From the NCBI GenBank assembly GCA_034422875.1, contig DAOUJI010000045.1, positions 1-37,023 of the forward strand: 37,023 bases of DNA, given 5' to 3'. Positions 22,204 through 30,022 of this stretch are shown here, piece after piece. The stretch is from DAOUJI01 sp034422875. GTDB taxonomy: Bacteria > Chloroflexota > Dehalococcoidia > Lucifugimonadales > JAGWBF01. Each line of letters opens with the position of its first letter. Positions within the stretch are counted from its first letter, which is position 1. The translations under genes and the position numbers were made by a program. The notes beneath the pieces were generated by a model that worked only from the letters and a program-made list of their open reading frames with translations, was not told where the DNA came from and did not search any database.

Positions 22204-23814
22204 ATGTCCTTTGCCTACTGGGTGCTGATTGTCTTCATCGCATACTTCGCGGTCTTGATTGGGATAGCCGTCGTTCGGGCCCGCCAAATGAGAGACATGT
22301 CCGACTATGTGTTGGGCGGACGCAAAATGGGCCCTCTCACCTCAGCCCTGAGCTCCGCTTCCTCAGCCACCAGCGGCTGGACTATGCTGGTGTTTCCTGC
22401 CCTGGCCTTTGCAGCCGGCCTGGTGCATATGTGGACGGGACTGGCCATCGTGCTGGGAGCATGGCTGGTGTGGACCATCATGGGGCGCAGGCTTCGCCGC
22501 TACACCATTGCCACCGATGACTCACTTACTCTTCCGGAGTTCTACGAAAAACGTTTCATGGACCGTACAGGGGTCCTGCGCACACTGTCTGCAGTCATAA
22601 CGGTGTTCTTCATCATCTTCTACGTCAGTTCCGGGCTGATTGCCGGGGCCAAGCTGCTTGAAGTCGTCTTCAACATCAGCCACGAGGAGTACCACTATGT
22701 AGGAGTCCTGATAACGCTTGCCGCCATAACCACCTACACCTTCATCGGCGGCTTCCTGGCCGTTTCACGCACCGACGTGTTCCAGTCGCTGATAATGCTG
22801 TCCGGTTTCATCATCCTCCCGGTCATGCTGATTTTGACTGTCGACAACCCTTTCCAGGGCCTGGAAACCACGGGAGGGGGTTTCTGGAACCCGTTGACTG
22901 TTGAATCCGGCGATCCCATTGGATGGGTCTTCGTGCTGTCGACCGCAGGTTGGGGTCTGGGAGCTCTAGGCTCCCAGAGGGTGCTGGCCCGTTTGATGGC
23001 GGTGGACCGGGAAGAAAACGTCCCCAGCAGCCGAAACATAGGCGTGTCCTGGATGGTGCTGATATTCGGATTCGCCTTGCTGATGGGACTTGTGGCTGTG
23101 CCTGCCTTGGAGGCGCGGGGCTTGCTCGATGAAGTGCTGGCTGACCCCGAGAAGTTGTATCCAATCACTTCCAGCACCTTCTTCCACCCTCTGGCGGCGG
23201 GACTCTTGCTGACCGCCGTGGTCGCGGCCGTAATGAGCACTGCGGATTCACAGTTGCTGCTGGCGTCGGCTGTCGCCACAGACGACATGCCCTTCATAAA
23301 GCGGCTGACCTATTCCGTCCAGACCCATTACCGCGTGTGGCTGGGCCGGGGGATGCTGCTGGCAGTCGGAGTAATTGCCGCGGTCCTATCCATATATCAA
23401 CCCGACTCGGTCTTCAACCTAGTGTCTCTAGCATGGGGAGGCATGGGAGCAGCCTTCGGTCCGGTGACCATCCTGGCCCTGTACTGGAGGCGGTTCAACT
23501 TCTGGGGTGCATTGACGTCCATCGTTCTCGGAACTTTAGTCGCAACCCTGTGGTGGCAGCTCCCTCTGGACGCCGACGCGACAGCCCCGGCCCAGTTCCT
23601 GTCCGGCTTGTGGGACGTTATGCGGGACAACCCTGGCGGGATGTGGAACATGCAGCCGGCGACGCCCGGGTTCTTGATTGCAACGCCGGTCGCAATCATC
23701 GTGACCCTGCTGACACCGGCTCCCAGCCAGGCGGTAACCGAAGTGTTCGACCGGGTTATCGGCGGCGCCGCAACGACTGAGGCTGATCGAGCCGCCAGCT
23801 CGGAAACCGCCTAG
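22204..23814 (+). CDS. Sodium:solute symporter family protein (proline permease PutP type)
   Basis: 536 residues with 12-13 membrane segments. SDYVLGGRKMGPLTSALSSASSATSGW is the family signature at the first sodium-site helix, GGFLAVSRTDVFQSLIML follows the PutP pattern, and AAVMSTADSQLLLASA contains the conserved STADSQLL motif. It imports proline or a related small solute with Na+ across the inner membrane. The exact substrate is not certain. GAGGAG lies 9 bases before the ATG. It is divergent from the LivJ-type gene, so two uptake systems share one control region. The left 32-bp direct repeat begins 12 bases after its stop. Confidence 0.94.
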   Translation: MSFAYWVLIVFIAYFAVLIGIAVVRARQMRDMSDYVLGGRKMGPLTSALSSASSATSGWTMLVFPALAFAAGLVHMWTGLAIVLGAWLVWTIMGRRLRRYTIATDDSLTLPEFYEKRFMDRTGVLRTLSAVITVFFIIFYVSSGLIAGAKLLEVVFNISHEEYHYVGVLITLAAITTYTFIGGFLAVSRTDVFQSLIMLSGFIILPVMLILTVDNPFQGLETTGGGFWNPLTVESGDPIGWVFVLSTAGWGLGALGSQRVLARLMAVDREENVPSSRNIGVSWMVLIFGFALLMGLVAVPALEARGLLDEVLADPEKLYPITSSTFFHPLAAGLLLTAVVAAVMSTADSQLLLASAVATDDMPFIKRLTYSVQTHYRVWLGRGMLLAVGVIAAVLSIYQPDSVFNLVSLAWGGMGAAFGPVTILALYWRRFNFWGALTSIVLGTLVATLWWQLPLDADATAPAQFLSGLWDVMRDNPGGMWNMQPATPGFLIATPVAIIVTLLTPAPSQAVTEVFDRVIGGAATTEADRAASSETA

Positions 23815-23826
23815 TTGCTGGGCACA

Positions 23827-23858
23827 TAGGCCCGCCACGGATTGTCAGGGTGTGGTAT
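23827..23858 (+). repeat. 32-bp direct repeat, left copy (candidate attachment site)
   Basis: Starts TAGGCCCGCCACGG and ends GGGTGTGGTAT; exactly repeated at 25273-25304. The two copies enclose the membrane-protein/TIR cassette and their bordering bases differ, so identity stops sharply at both ends. Confidence 0.85.
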
Positions 23859-23870
23859 CTCCCAAGTTCG

Positions 23871-23901
23871 CCCCGCTTGTTACTGGCAGCGTTAAGCGGG
23901 G
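23871..23901. terminator. Hairpin after the symporter gene, weak terminator candidate
   Basis: CCCCGCTT and AAGCGGGG form a perfect 8-bp stem around 15 bases. No T-tract follows. It lies just inside the left direct repeat. Confidence 0.3.
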
Positions 23902-23940
23902 AATCTACTGTCCACGGCTCCTTTGGGGTGACGCCGGACA

Positions 23941-23949
23941 TGATATAGA
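23941..23949 (+). promoter_or_regulatory. Extended -10 promoter of the TIR cassette
   Basis: TGATATAGA, with TATAGAATAGGCA at 23944-23956 identical to the sequence upstream of the HEPN-like pair. A TTGGGG at 23923-23928 could be a partial -35 if the -10 is read as TAGAAT. Confidence 0.5.
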
Positions 23950-24141
23950 ATAGGCATTCCACCGACACGCTCGCTTGAGAACCGACATGCCTGGACAACT
24001 GTTCACCCACTACTTCCTTACTGACGGCATAAGAGAGACGCCGGAATGGTCGCAGTCGGCCTCGGACATTTCCCATTAGCGTTGGGGGCCGGACACAGAG
24101 GTCTGCGAGAGGAGATTGTGGTTTCGTAGAAATGAGGACAG
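23950..24141 (+). other. Long leader of the TIR cassette, no gene seen
   Basis: About 190 bases between the proposed promoter and the first gene. Short frames have no support. I see no clear riboswitch or attenuator. With the repeat and hairpin at 23827-23901, this accounts for the 327-base gap after the symporter. Confidence 0.4.
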
Positions 24142-24579
24142 ATGGCTGAGAGGCCAGAGCTGGGTGTTGACTCCCCTGGAGTCCGGACCCACCTTACAAT
24201 AGTGCAGGGCGTGATACAGCGGATGGCGGATAACAGCCGCTCCTGCAAGTTCTGGTGCGTCACTCTAGTAGCGGCCACTTTGATATTGGTGGCACGTACG
24301 GGGGAGCCACGCCACGCGCTTATAGCCCTGGTTCCGACCGCACTGTTTCTAGTCCTCGATACCTACTACCTTGCCTTAGAGCAGGGGTTCCGGAAGTCTT
24401 ACGAGATGTTCGTCGGGAGACTTCACCAAGGCAAGTTAGACTTATCCGATATTTATGAAGTTAAGGCAACCGGAAAGGTGCCGAAGCTGTTTCGGGAGAG
24501 TTTGGCCTCATTCTCGATATGGCCTTTCTATATCCTATTAATTGTGACTATATTGGTAGCGTGGTTGTTGATACTCTAG
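24142..24579 (+). CDS. Small membrane protein, partner of a TIR protein
   Basis: 145 residues. Predicted membrane segments are at about 38-51, 57-72 and 124-145, with a charged cytoplasmic-looking middle (YLALEQGFRKSYEMFVGRLHQGKLDL). LTIVQGVIQRMADNSRSCKFWCVTLVAATLILVA resembles, from memory, uncharacterised proteins found next to DUF1863-type TIR genes. In antiviral TIR systems a partner protein acts as the effector, and membrane proteins can kill the cell by permeabilising it, so an effector role is plausible but unproven. It is followed after 17 bases by the TIR gene on the same strand. The region is AT-richer than its neighbours and enclosed by a 32-bp direct repeat. Confidence 0.8.
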   Translation: MAERPELGVDSPGVRTHLTIVQGVIQRMADNSRSCKFWCVTLVAATLILVARTGEPRHALIALVPTALFLVLDTYYLALEQGFRKSYEMFVGRLHQGKLDLSDIYEVKATGKVPKLFRESLASFSIWPFYILLIVTILVAWLLIL

Positions 24580-24596
24580 TCTGAGGAACTATCTGT

Positions 24597-25178
24597 GTGA
24601 GGGGAAGTGTGAATAAGAAAGGTGTGCCTAAGCATAAGGTCTTCATCAGCTTTCATGAAGAAGACATGAAATACAAAGACCGCTTTGTTCAAAAGGCAAA
24701 GAATGTCATTATCGATAAATCCGTCGATACCGGCGACATAGATGACAAGAGCCGCAAAACCGATACTATTCGCCAAATCATAAGAGATGAATACATCCGA
24801 GACGCAACGGTCACCATAGTCCTGATAGGCCCAAAAACCTGGCAGAGAAAGCATGTGGACTGGGAGATAGGATCTTCATTAAGGGCGACTAAACTAAATT
24901 CCAGGTGCGGGCTGTTGGGCATATTGTTGCCAAACCATCCCAATTATGAACAGAAGGAGTTAAATTTACGCTTAGTCCCGCCAAGGCTGGCAGACAACTG
25001 TAACGGACAAGACCCCTATGCATTAATTTACCATTGGCCGAAGAACCGAGCAGAAGCCCGTCTACGAGAGTGGGTGCATCGAGCATTTGTGAGGAGAGAA
25101 GGAAAGTCGCCGGACAACTCGAAAAAGCCGTTTGCCCGCAATAGGACTACGGACTATCTGAAGGGTTGGCAAAACTAG
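24597..25178 (+). CDS. TIR-like protein of the DUF1863 / ThsB type
   Basis: 193 residues. HKVFISFHEEDMKYKDRFVQ (13-32) is the first strand and helix of a TIR fold, TIRQIIRDEYIRDATVTIVLIGPKTW (57-82) and RKHVDWEIGSSL (84-95) follow the pattern of the ThsB subfamily. Glu90 is the likely catalytic or NAD-contacting acid. In Thoeris, ThsB detects phage and makes an NAD-derived signal that activates the ThsA effector. Here no ThsA (SIR2 or Macro protein) is present; the partner is the upstream membrane protein. GTG start with TGAGGAA 8 bases upstream; a second GTG at 24609 is possible. A basic C-terminal tail (RREGKSPDNSKKPFARNR) is unusual. Confidence 0.85.
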   Translation: MRGSVNKKGVPKHKVFISFHEEDMKYKDRFVQKAKNVIIDKSVDTGDIDDKSRKTDTIRQIIRDEYIRDATVTIVLIGPKTWQRKHVDWEIGSSLRATKLNSRCGLLGILLPNHPNYEQKELNLRLVPPRLADNCNGQDPYALIYHWPKNRAEARLREWVHRAFVRREGKSPDNSKKPFARNRTTDYLKGWQN

Positions 25179-25272
25179 AACAATGCCTCGACCCCTCGTT
25201 CATCGTATCAGTCGGTATCTGGCGTACATGAACGCACTCCAAGCTGGGGACACGGAGACTAAGGTTGCGGTC

Positions 25273-25304
25273 TAGGCCCGCCACGGATTGTCAGGGTGTG
25301 GTAT
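25273..25304 (+). repeat. 32-bp direct repeat, right copy
   Basis: Exact copy of 23827-23858, 1446 bases to the right. Its last three bases are the first half of the -10 of the following small gene, so this is likely the original locus side and the left copy the one separated by the insertion. Confidence 0.85.
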
Positions 25305-25307
25305 AGT
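25299..25307 (+). promoter_or_regulatory. Extended -10 promoter of the 54-residue gene
   Basis: TGGTATAGT: TGn followed by TATAGT (25302-25307). The TATAGTATTGGCC context is close to the TATAGAATAGGCA core of the two accessory promoters. The left repeat copy reads GGTATCTC, which would not work as a -10. Confidence 0.5.
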
Positions 25308-25347
25308 ATTGGCCGTTACGGGACAACGCTTGTCAGGAGAGTGAGAC

Positions 25348-25512
25348 GTGGCCCAGACTATCGACCTCAAGGCAGCAGAAACGAAGACACTGTCGCTCAG
25401 CCCGGCCCCCATCCTTCCCAAAATGGGATTCCCGGTATCCAATCAGACGGGGATTGACCTGAAGGTGATCGTCGACGGGAAGAACATCCGAATCGAAAAG
25501 GCCGAGGGCTAA
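25348..25512 (+). CDS. Small 54-residue protein of unknown function
   Basis: GTG start with AGGAGA 7 bases upstream. The product is MAQTIDLKAAETKTL at the start, a Pro-rich middle (LSPAPILPKMGFP) and a hydrophilic beta-like end (TGIDLKVIVDGKNIRIEKAEG). No Cys, no membrane segment. I do not recognise a family. Its promoter, ribosome site and codon use all look real, and its stop overlaps the glycosyltransferase end by 4 bases, convergent. It was probably the gene next to the symporter before the TIR cassette arrived. Confidence 0.65.
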   Translation: MAQTIDLKAAETKTLSLSPAPILPKMGFPVSNQTGIDLKVIVDGKNIRIEKAEG

Positions 25513-26258
25513 ACGCGCGGCTGTTCCCCACCGCTCTCTGTGAGCGGCTCAGGTATACCCCCAAACCTCAGGCGCAACAGACCCTTGATGTCCTCCCAAG
25601 CCGTCGAGATTATCTTGACGCGGCTGTCGGGGTCGTCTTCCCAGTGGACGGGAATCTCCTTGATTCTGAAGCCTTTGGCGGCGGCTATTATCAGCAGTTC
25701 CGAGTCGAAGAACCACCCGTTGTCCTTCACCAGAGGGACCAGCGCCTTCACCGTTCCTCTGCTCACCGCCTTGAACCCGCACTGGGCGTCCCGAAAGGGA
25801 GTCCAGAACATGGCCCTGATAAGCGTGCTGTAGGAGCGGGAGATAAACTCCCGCTTGAACGAACGCGTAACCCTGGAACCCTTCATCAGCCTGCTGCCTA
25901 TGGCGATGTGAGCACCTTCCTCGATAGCGTGGACAAGTTGGGGCACGTGGTCCAGGTCCGTTGACAGGTCGACGTCCATGTAGGCCACGATGTCGGCGGA
26001 GCTTTCCATCCATACATGCTTCAGCGCACGGCCCCGCCCCTTCTGGGGCATGTGGACTATGTTGACCCCTGTATAGCGGCTGGACAGCATCTCGCCCACG
26101 GCCAGGGTGCCGTCGGTGGAGCCGTTGTCGGCTATGACGATGCGCCAGGGATACTCCGACAGCTTCTCAGTGAGGAACTTGCTGAGAATGTCGATGCTCC
26201 GAGGCAGGTCCTTCTCCTCGTTGTATACCGGGATTATTATGTCGACGGTGGGACCCAT
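25509..26258 (-). CDS. Glycosyltransferase family 2, dolichyl-phosphate sugar synthase-like
   Basis: 249 residues. VDIIIPVYNEEKDLPRSI (5-22) is the GT-A nucleotide-sugar fold, DNGSTDGT (44-51) and MDVDLSTD (94-101, the metal-binding DxD) are diagnostic, and FRDAQCGFKAVSR with FFDSELL follows the dolichol/polyprenyl-phosphate mannose or glucose synthase subfamily. It should transfer a sugar from a nucleotide donor to a polyprenyl phosphate on the cytoplasmic side of the membrane. No C-terminal membrane helices, so it is peripheral. It begins 24 bases after purH on the same strand and is likely read with purM-purH, although the function is unrelated. Confidence 0.93.
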   Translation of the reverse strand: MGPTVDIIIPVYNEEKDLPRSIDILSKFLTEKLSEYPWRIVIADNGSTDGTLAVGEMLSSRYTGVNIVHMPQKGRGRALKHVWMESSADIVAYMDVDLSTDLDHVPQLVHAIEEGAHIAIGSRLMKGSRVTRSFKREFISRSYSTLIRAMFWTPFRDAQCGFKAVSRGTVKALVPLVKDNGWFFDSELLIIAAAKGFRIKEIPVHWEDDPDSRVKIISTAWEDIKGLLRLRFGGIPEPLTESGGEQPRV

Positions 26259-26282
26259 TATTGGCTCACTCTCACCTATAAG

Positions 26283-27824
26283 TTAGTGCCGGAAATGCCT
26301 TACACCAGTGAACATCATGGCGATTCCGGCTTTGTTTGCCTCGGCTATGACCTCCTCGTCCCGGATGGAGCCGCCGGGCTGCACTATGGCCATCACGCCG
26401 CCCTTGGCCGCCAGCTCGATGTTGTCGGGGAAGGGGAAGAAGGCGTCGGAAGCCAGAACGCAGTCTGAAGCCCGCTCCCCCGCCGCCCTGAGCGCCAGAT
26501 GCACGCTTGTCACCCGGTTGGGCTGGCCTGCGCCCATTCCCAGAAGCTGGTTGTCCCTGGCGAGCACTATGGCGTTGGACTTCACGTGCTTGGCGGCCTT
26601 CCAGGCAAACGAAAGGTCGCTCACTTCCCGCTGTGTAGGCTCCCGTTCCGTGACGGTCTTCCATTCGTCAGGGTCGTCGTTTGATGCGTCCTGGCTCTGA
26701 ACAAGCAGCCCTCCCGACAAAGGCCGCAGGTCGTAGAGTAGCCCACCCTTCTCCGGAGCGGCTTCCAGCAGTCGGAGGTTGCGGCGCTTCTTCAATATGT
26801 CCAACGCCTCGGGTTCATAGCCGGGAGCCACTATTACCTCGTAGAAGATTCCGCTGGTGGCCTGAGCGGTCTCGACAGTGACTGTACGATTGAAGCCGAG
26901 AATGCCGCCAAAGGCGGAGACGGGGTCTCCGGCATAGGCTCGATTGTACGCCTCGGCCTGGTCTGGATGGCACGCCAAGCCGCAGGGGTTCGTGTGCTTG
27001 ATAACGACCACAGCAGTGTCTTCGAAGTCGGTGACGGAACTCCAGGCGGCCTCTGCGTCCATCAGGTTGTTGAAGGAAAGCTCCCTCCCATGGAGCTGAC
27101 GCGCGTTGGCGATGCCTCCTGCCGAACCCGACGCCGGAATGTAGAGCGCCCCCTGCTGGTGGGGGTTTTCACCATATCGCAGTCCCGCCAATTGGGAGAA
27201 GCTCAGGTCTAGTTTTTGGGGCAGGCCGTTATCGCCGTCGACAGAACCATCAATGGACGAAAGGTATCCGGCTATGGCCGTGTCGTAGACCGAGACGTGG
27301 TGGAAGGCTTTGTAGGCGAGGGTGCGCCGGTCGTCGTGGGTCAGGTCGCCGGACACGAATTTGCCGATGGCCCAGTCGTAGTCCTCAGGGTCCACCAGTA
27401 CCACGACGCTGGGGAAGTTCTTTGCCGCCGCCCGGAGCATCGTCGGGCCGCCGATGTCGATGTTCTCCAGGGCATCGTCCAGGGTGGCGTCCGGCCTGCT
27501 TATGGCCTCCCTGAAGGGATACAGGTTGCCAATCAGCAGGTCAATGGTGGCTATGTCGCGGCGGGACAGCTCGTCCATGTGTTCCGGCATGTCTCTGCGG
27601 GCCAGTAATCCGCCGTGGATATGCGGATGGAGGGTTTTGACCCGCCCGTCCAGGATTTCCGGGAAGCCGGTGAGGTCTGAGACCTGCTGCACGGGCACTC
27701 CGGCGTCGCTGATGGCTTTGTGCGTGCCTCCGGTGCTGACCAGCCCCACTCCCGCATCATGAAGCCTCCGGGCCGCCTCAATGACCCCCGTCTTATCGTA
27801 TACGCTGATTAGGGCTTTCAACAT
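26283..27824 (-). CDS. purH: Bifunctional AICAR formyltransferase / IMP cyclohydrolase
   Basis: 513 residues, full length. The IMP cyclohydrolase (MGS-like) domain covers 1-~200, with STGGTHKAI (30-38) and GNLYPF (99-104). The formyltransferase domain follows with RYGENPHQ (216-223) and KHTNPCG (276-282), whose Lys and His are catalytic. It performs the last two steps of de novo purine synthesis, AICAR to FAICAR to IMP, using 10-formyl-tetrahydrofolate. Its ATG is 6 bases after the purM stop, so the two are translationally coupled. purN and purD are not in the window. Confidence 0.97.
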   Translation of the reverse strand: MLKALISVYDKTGVIEAARRLHDAGVGLVSTGGTHKAISDAGVPVQQVSDLTGFPEILDGRVKTLHPHIHGGLLARRDMPEHMDELSRRDIATIDLLIGNLYPFREAISRPDATLDDALENIDIGGPTMLRAAAKNFPSVVVLVDPEDYDWAIGKFVSGDLTHDDRRTLAYKAFHHVSVYDTAIAGYLSSIDGSVDGDNGLPQKLDLSFSQLAGLRYGENPHQQGALYIPASGSAGGIANARQLHGRELSFNNLMDAEAAWSSVTDFEDTAVVVIKHTNPCGLACHPDQAEAYNRAYAGDPVSAFGGILGFNRTVTVETAQATSGIFYEVIVAPGYEPEALDILKKRRNLRLLEAAPEKGGLLYDLRPLSGGLLVQSQDASNDDPDEWKTVTEREPTQREVSDLSFAWKAAKHVKSNAIVLARDNQLLGMGAGQPNRVTSVHLALRAAGERASDCVLASDAFFPFPDNIELAAKGGVMAIVQPGGSIRDEEVIAEANKAGIAMMFTGVRHFRH

Positions 27825-27830
27825 TCGCCT

Positions 27831-28850
27831 CTACGAGATCACCACTCTACGTTCGCCCGTCTGAGACTTCACCTCACCCACCGCTCGGCTGTCGGGAATC
27901 TCCTTCTGGATTTCTCCCACCCGGTCAGGAGCACAGGCCAGGACCATGCCCAGCCCCATGTTGAAGACCTGAAGCATCTCGTCAGGGTCTACTCCGCCCT
28001 CACGCTGGATGATGGAGAATATGGGCTGGGTCTCCCAGGAACTTCCGTCCAGCTTGGCCATGAGGCCCGAAGGCAGCATTCTGGGCACGTTGGCCTCCAA
28101 CCCGCCTCCGGTAATGTGGGCTGCGCCCTTGATTTTTTCCAGGACAGGAGCCATTAGAGGGTAGTGGGCACGGTGGGGTATGAGAAGCTCTTCACCCAGG
28201 GTGTGTTCCAGCTCGTGGTACTTCCGGTACAGGACCGTGGAGTCTTCCTCCGTCTTGAACACTTTGTGCACCAGCGAGAATCCGTTGGTGTGGACTCCCG
28301 TTGACGGTATTCCCACGAGGGCGTCTCCAGCCTGAATCCCGGAGCCGTCCAGGATGTTCTCCCTCTCCACGACGCCTACGGCGAACCCCGCCAGGTCGAA
28401 GTTGTCGCCGATGTACACGCCAGGGGTCTGGGCCGTCTCTCCCCCAATCAGAGCGCATCCGGCCTCTTTGCACGCCCAGGTAATGCCTCTGAGCAACGAC
28501 TCGATCTTCTGGGAGTCCAGGGTTCCCATGGAGATGTAGTCGAGGAAAAGCAGGGGTCTTGCGCCGGATGTGACGATGTCGCCCAGGTTCATGTTCACCA
28601 GGTCCATGCCCAGCGACTCGAAATGGCCCAGCATGGAGCCTATTCTGAGTTTGGTGCCCACTCCGTCGGTGGAGGTGACAAGCGTCGGGTCGGAGAGACC
28701 CGTTAGGTGGAACAGCCCCGAGAAGCCGCCAATGCCGTTAAGGACCTGGGGGCCGTGGGTGATGCGCGCAAAGGCGCCGATTCTGTCCTTGATTCCATCG
28801 AGGGCTTGCCGGTCTACGCCGGCGGAAAGATAGGTCTGGCCACCCGACAC
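27831..28850 (-). CDS. purM: Phosphoribosylformylglycinamidine cyclo-ligase (AIR synthetase)
   Basis: 339 residues, standard length. YLSAGVDRQALDGIKDRI at the N-terminus, TDGVGTKLRI (61-70) and GGETAQTPGVY (136-146) are characteristic of the ATP-binding PurM/SelD fold. It makes aminoimidazole ribonucleotide from FGAM with ATP. The start is GTG, preceded by AAGGGGGGAG at a good distance. It heads a purM-purH-glycosyltransferase operon with its own promoter. purF lies upstream on the same strand, but an accessory cassette (28982-30861) sits between them. Confidence 0.97.
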   Translation of the reverse strand: MSGGQTYLSAGVDRQALDGIKDRIGAFARITHGPQVLNGIGGFSGLFHLTGLSDPTLVTSTDGVGTKLRIGSMLGHFESLGMDLVNMNLGDIVTSGARPLLFLDYISMGTLDSQKIESLLRGITWACKEAGCALIGGETAQTPGVYIGDNFDLAGFAVGVVERENILDGSGIQAGDALVGIPSTGVHTNGFSLVHKVFKTEEDSTVLYRKYHELEHTLGEELLIPHRAHYPLMAPVLEKIKGAAHITGGGLEANVPRMLPSGLMAKLDGSSWETQPIFSIIQREGGVDPDEMLQVFNMGLGMVLACAPDRVGEIQKEIPDSRAVGEVKSQTGERRVVIS

Positions 28851-28875
28851 GTCGCTCCCCCCTTCTGCAACGCAG

Positions 28876-28903
28876 AGTATACAGCAACGCTAATGAGCGT
28901 CAA
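28876..28903 (-). promoter_or_regulatory. Promoter of purM-purH
   Basis: On the minus strand TTGACG (28903-28898), 16-base spacer, TATACT (28881-28876); 5 of 6 matches each. The leader is only about 20 bases and consists mostly of the ribosome site. No PurR box or purine riboswitch is visible. Confidence 0.65.
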
Positions 28904-28981
28904 CCCTGAGAGGGGATGGAGGGAGAGTTGGTCTCGCTAGGAGGAAGGTTAGCCTATTTGTGCAACCACGGCGCTCGAAAG

Positions 28982-29530
28982 TTAGACGGCCGTTTTTGCA
29001 TTTTCCTCAAGGTCTCCGACGAACTTTAATGCATCGACTGCAGATTCCTTGGAAATATGTGGCTTGAGCTCGTTAATTTTCGATGCCACGGTTCCTATAT
29101 CCGTATCGGGATTTTCGTGACGTAGGTAGTATGCGGTGGCGAATCTCTCCAAATTTTTCACATCGCGTGGTCCCAAACGCTTAGCAATGTAATCTATCTG
29201 ACGCTGATATTTTTGGAACTGTGCGTCGAATCGGGCAAACAATCTATCCGCCAATCTTCCAGGGCAAAACGACGGTCCGTAATCTCCACGTATCTCTATA
29301 TCTAGAATCTTGTTGGCCCGCATCAGCCCGATATCATTGTGGAGGTCAAATGAATACGGCCCGTGTTTGTATAACACGTAATCATATGAGAAAGGCAGAC
29401 CCATCATGGATTTCAGGAAGAACAGGGTTTTTTGGACATGTGTTTCGCCTGCCCATCCACCGCTCTGACGCATTTGTTGGACCAAATAGGCAACCAAGGC
29501 GTGTTGTTGAAGGGTCGTCAGGTCAGACAT
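28982..29530 (-). CDS. YwgA-like protein of unknown function
   Basis: 182 residues, no signal or membrane segment. THVQKTLFFLKSMMGLPFSYDYVLYKHGPYSFDL follows the pattern of the YwgA family and related winged-helix-like proteins (start of a helical unit, then a Y-HGPYS motif). The rest is helical and charged. In Bacillus subtilis ywgA is next to the HD-domain gene ywfO; here the adjacent upstream gene is also an HD protein of that type, which strongly supports the family call by context. The ATG follows the HD stop by 9 bases, with GAGGAGAG as ribosome site. The biochemical role is unknown. Confidence 0.7.
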   Translation of the reverse strand: MSDLTTLQQHALVAYLVQQMRQSGGWAGETHVQKTLFFLKSMMGLPFSYDYVLYKHGPYSFDLHNDIGLMRANKILDIEIRGDYGPSFCPGRLADRLFARFDAQFQKYQRQIDYIAKRLGPRDVKNLERFATAYYLRHENPDTDIGTVASKINELKPHISKESAVDALKFVGDLEENAKTAV

Positions 29531-29539
29531 GAGCTCTCC

Positions 29540-30022
29540 TCATTCTAGGCTTTCGGCCAGGATTGTTTCCCGGTTTTCATGTAGCCATGCCTGCGCTGTA
29601 TCCCGCATCGTCGGTTCAATGAATACGAAACTTATGACCGCCGGCGGAATGTGTTTTAGGATATCAGAAACCACTTGGGCTGCAACTATACGTTTGTCAG
29701 CCTGCAAGACCGGGAAATCTATGACGGCGCCACCAGGTGTGTACTCATCCAACCTAACGTTGTCTGGGCCGAATTGGTCAGCTAAAGCCGTGTGTACGGC
29801 TTTTCCTGGTTCGGGATTAATCTCCAAGTCTTCTGGATTCCGGGTATAGATAGTCTTGAAATGTTGCCGATTCACGATTCTAATTGCCGCGTCGTGAGAA
29901 CCTCCGTTACCCTGATTTGTGGCGTCTGTGGCGTCCTTCGCTAAGGCTCCCAGAACCTCAATGTCCGTTATTGGAAGAAATTCATCCACATCAGAGTTGG
30001 GAATTTCGCCTCCGGCAACCAC
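29540..30022 (-). pseudogene. C-terminal part of the HD-domain protein, in a shifted frame
   Basis: This frame has no start of its own: the first possible GTG is inside the HD gene and lacks a ribosome site. It begins with GGEIPNSDVDEFLPITDIEVL, which directly continues the DFLRGWLP that ends the good part of the upstream frame, as expected for the C-terminal domain of a YwfO-like HD hydrolase. ARNxxRIVNRQHFKTIYTRNPEDLE-like segments further on match this family's tail. I list it as the downstream piece of one broken or frameshifted gene of about 440 residues in total. Confidence 0.65.

Noticed and set aside
28851..28981. Attachment-like direct repeats flanking the HD-YwgA cassette
   Set aside because: No sequence of useful length is shared between this flank and 30862-30971.
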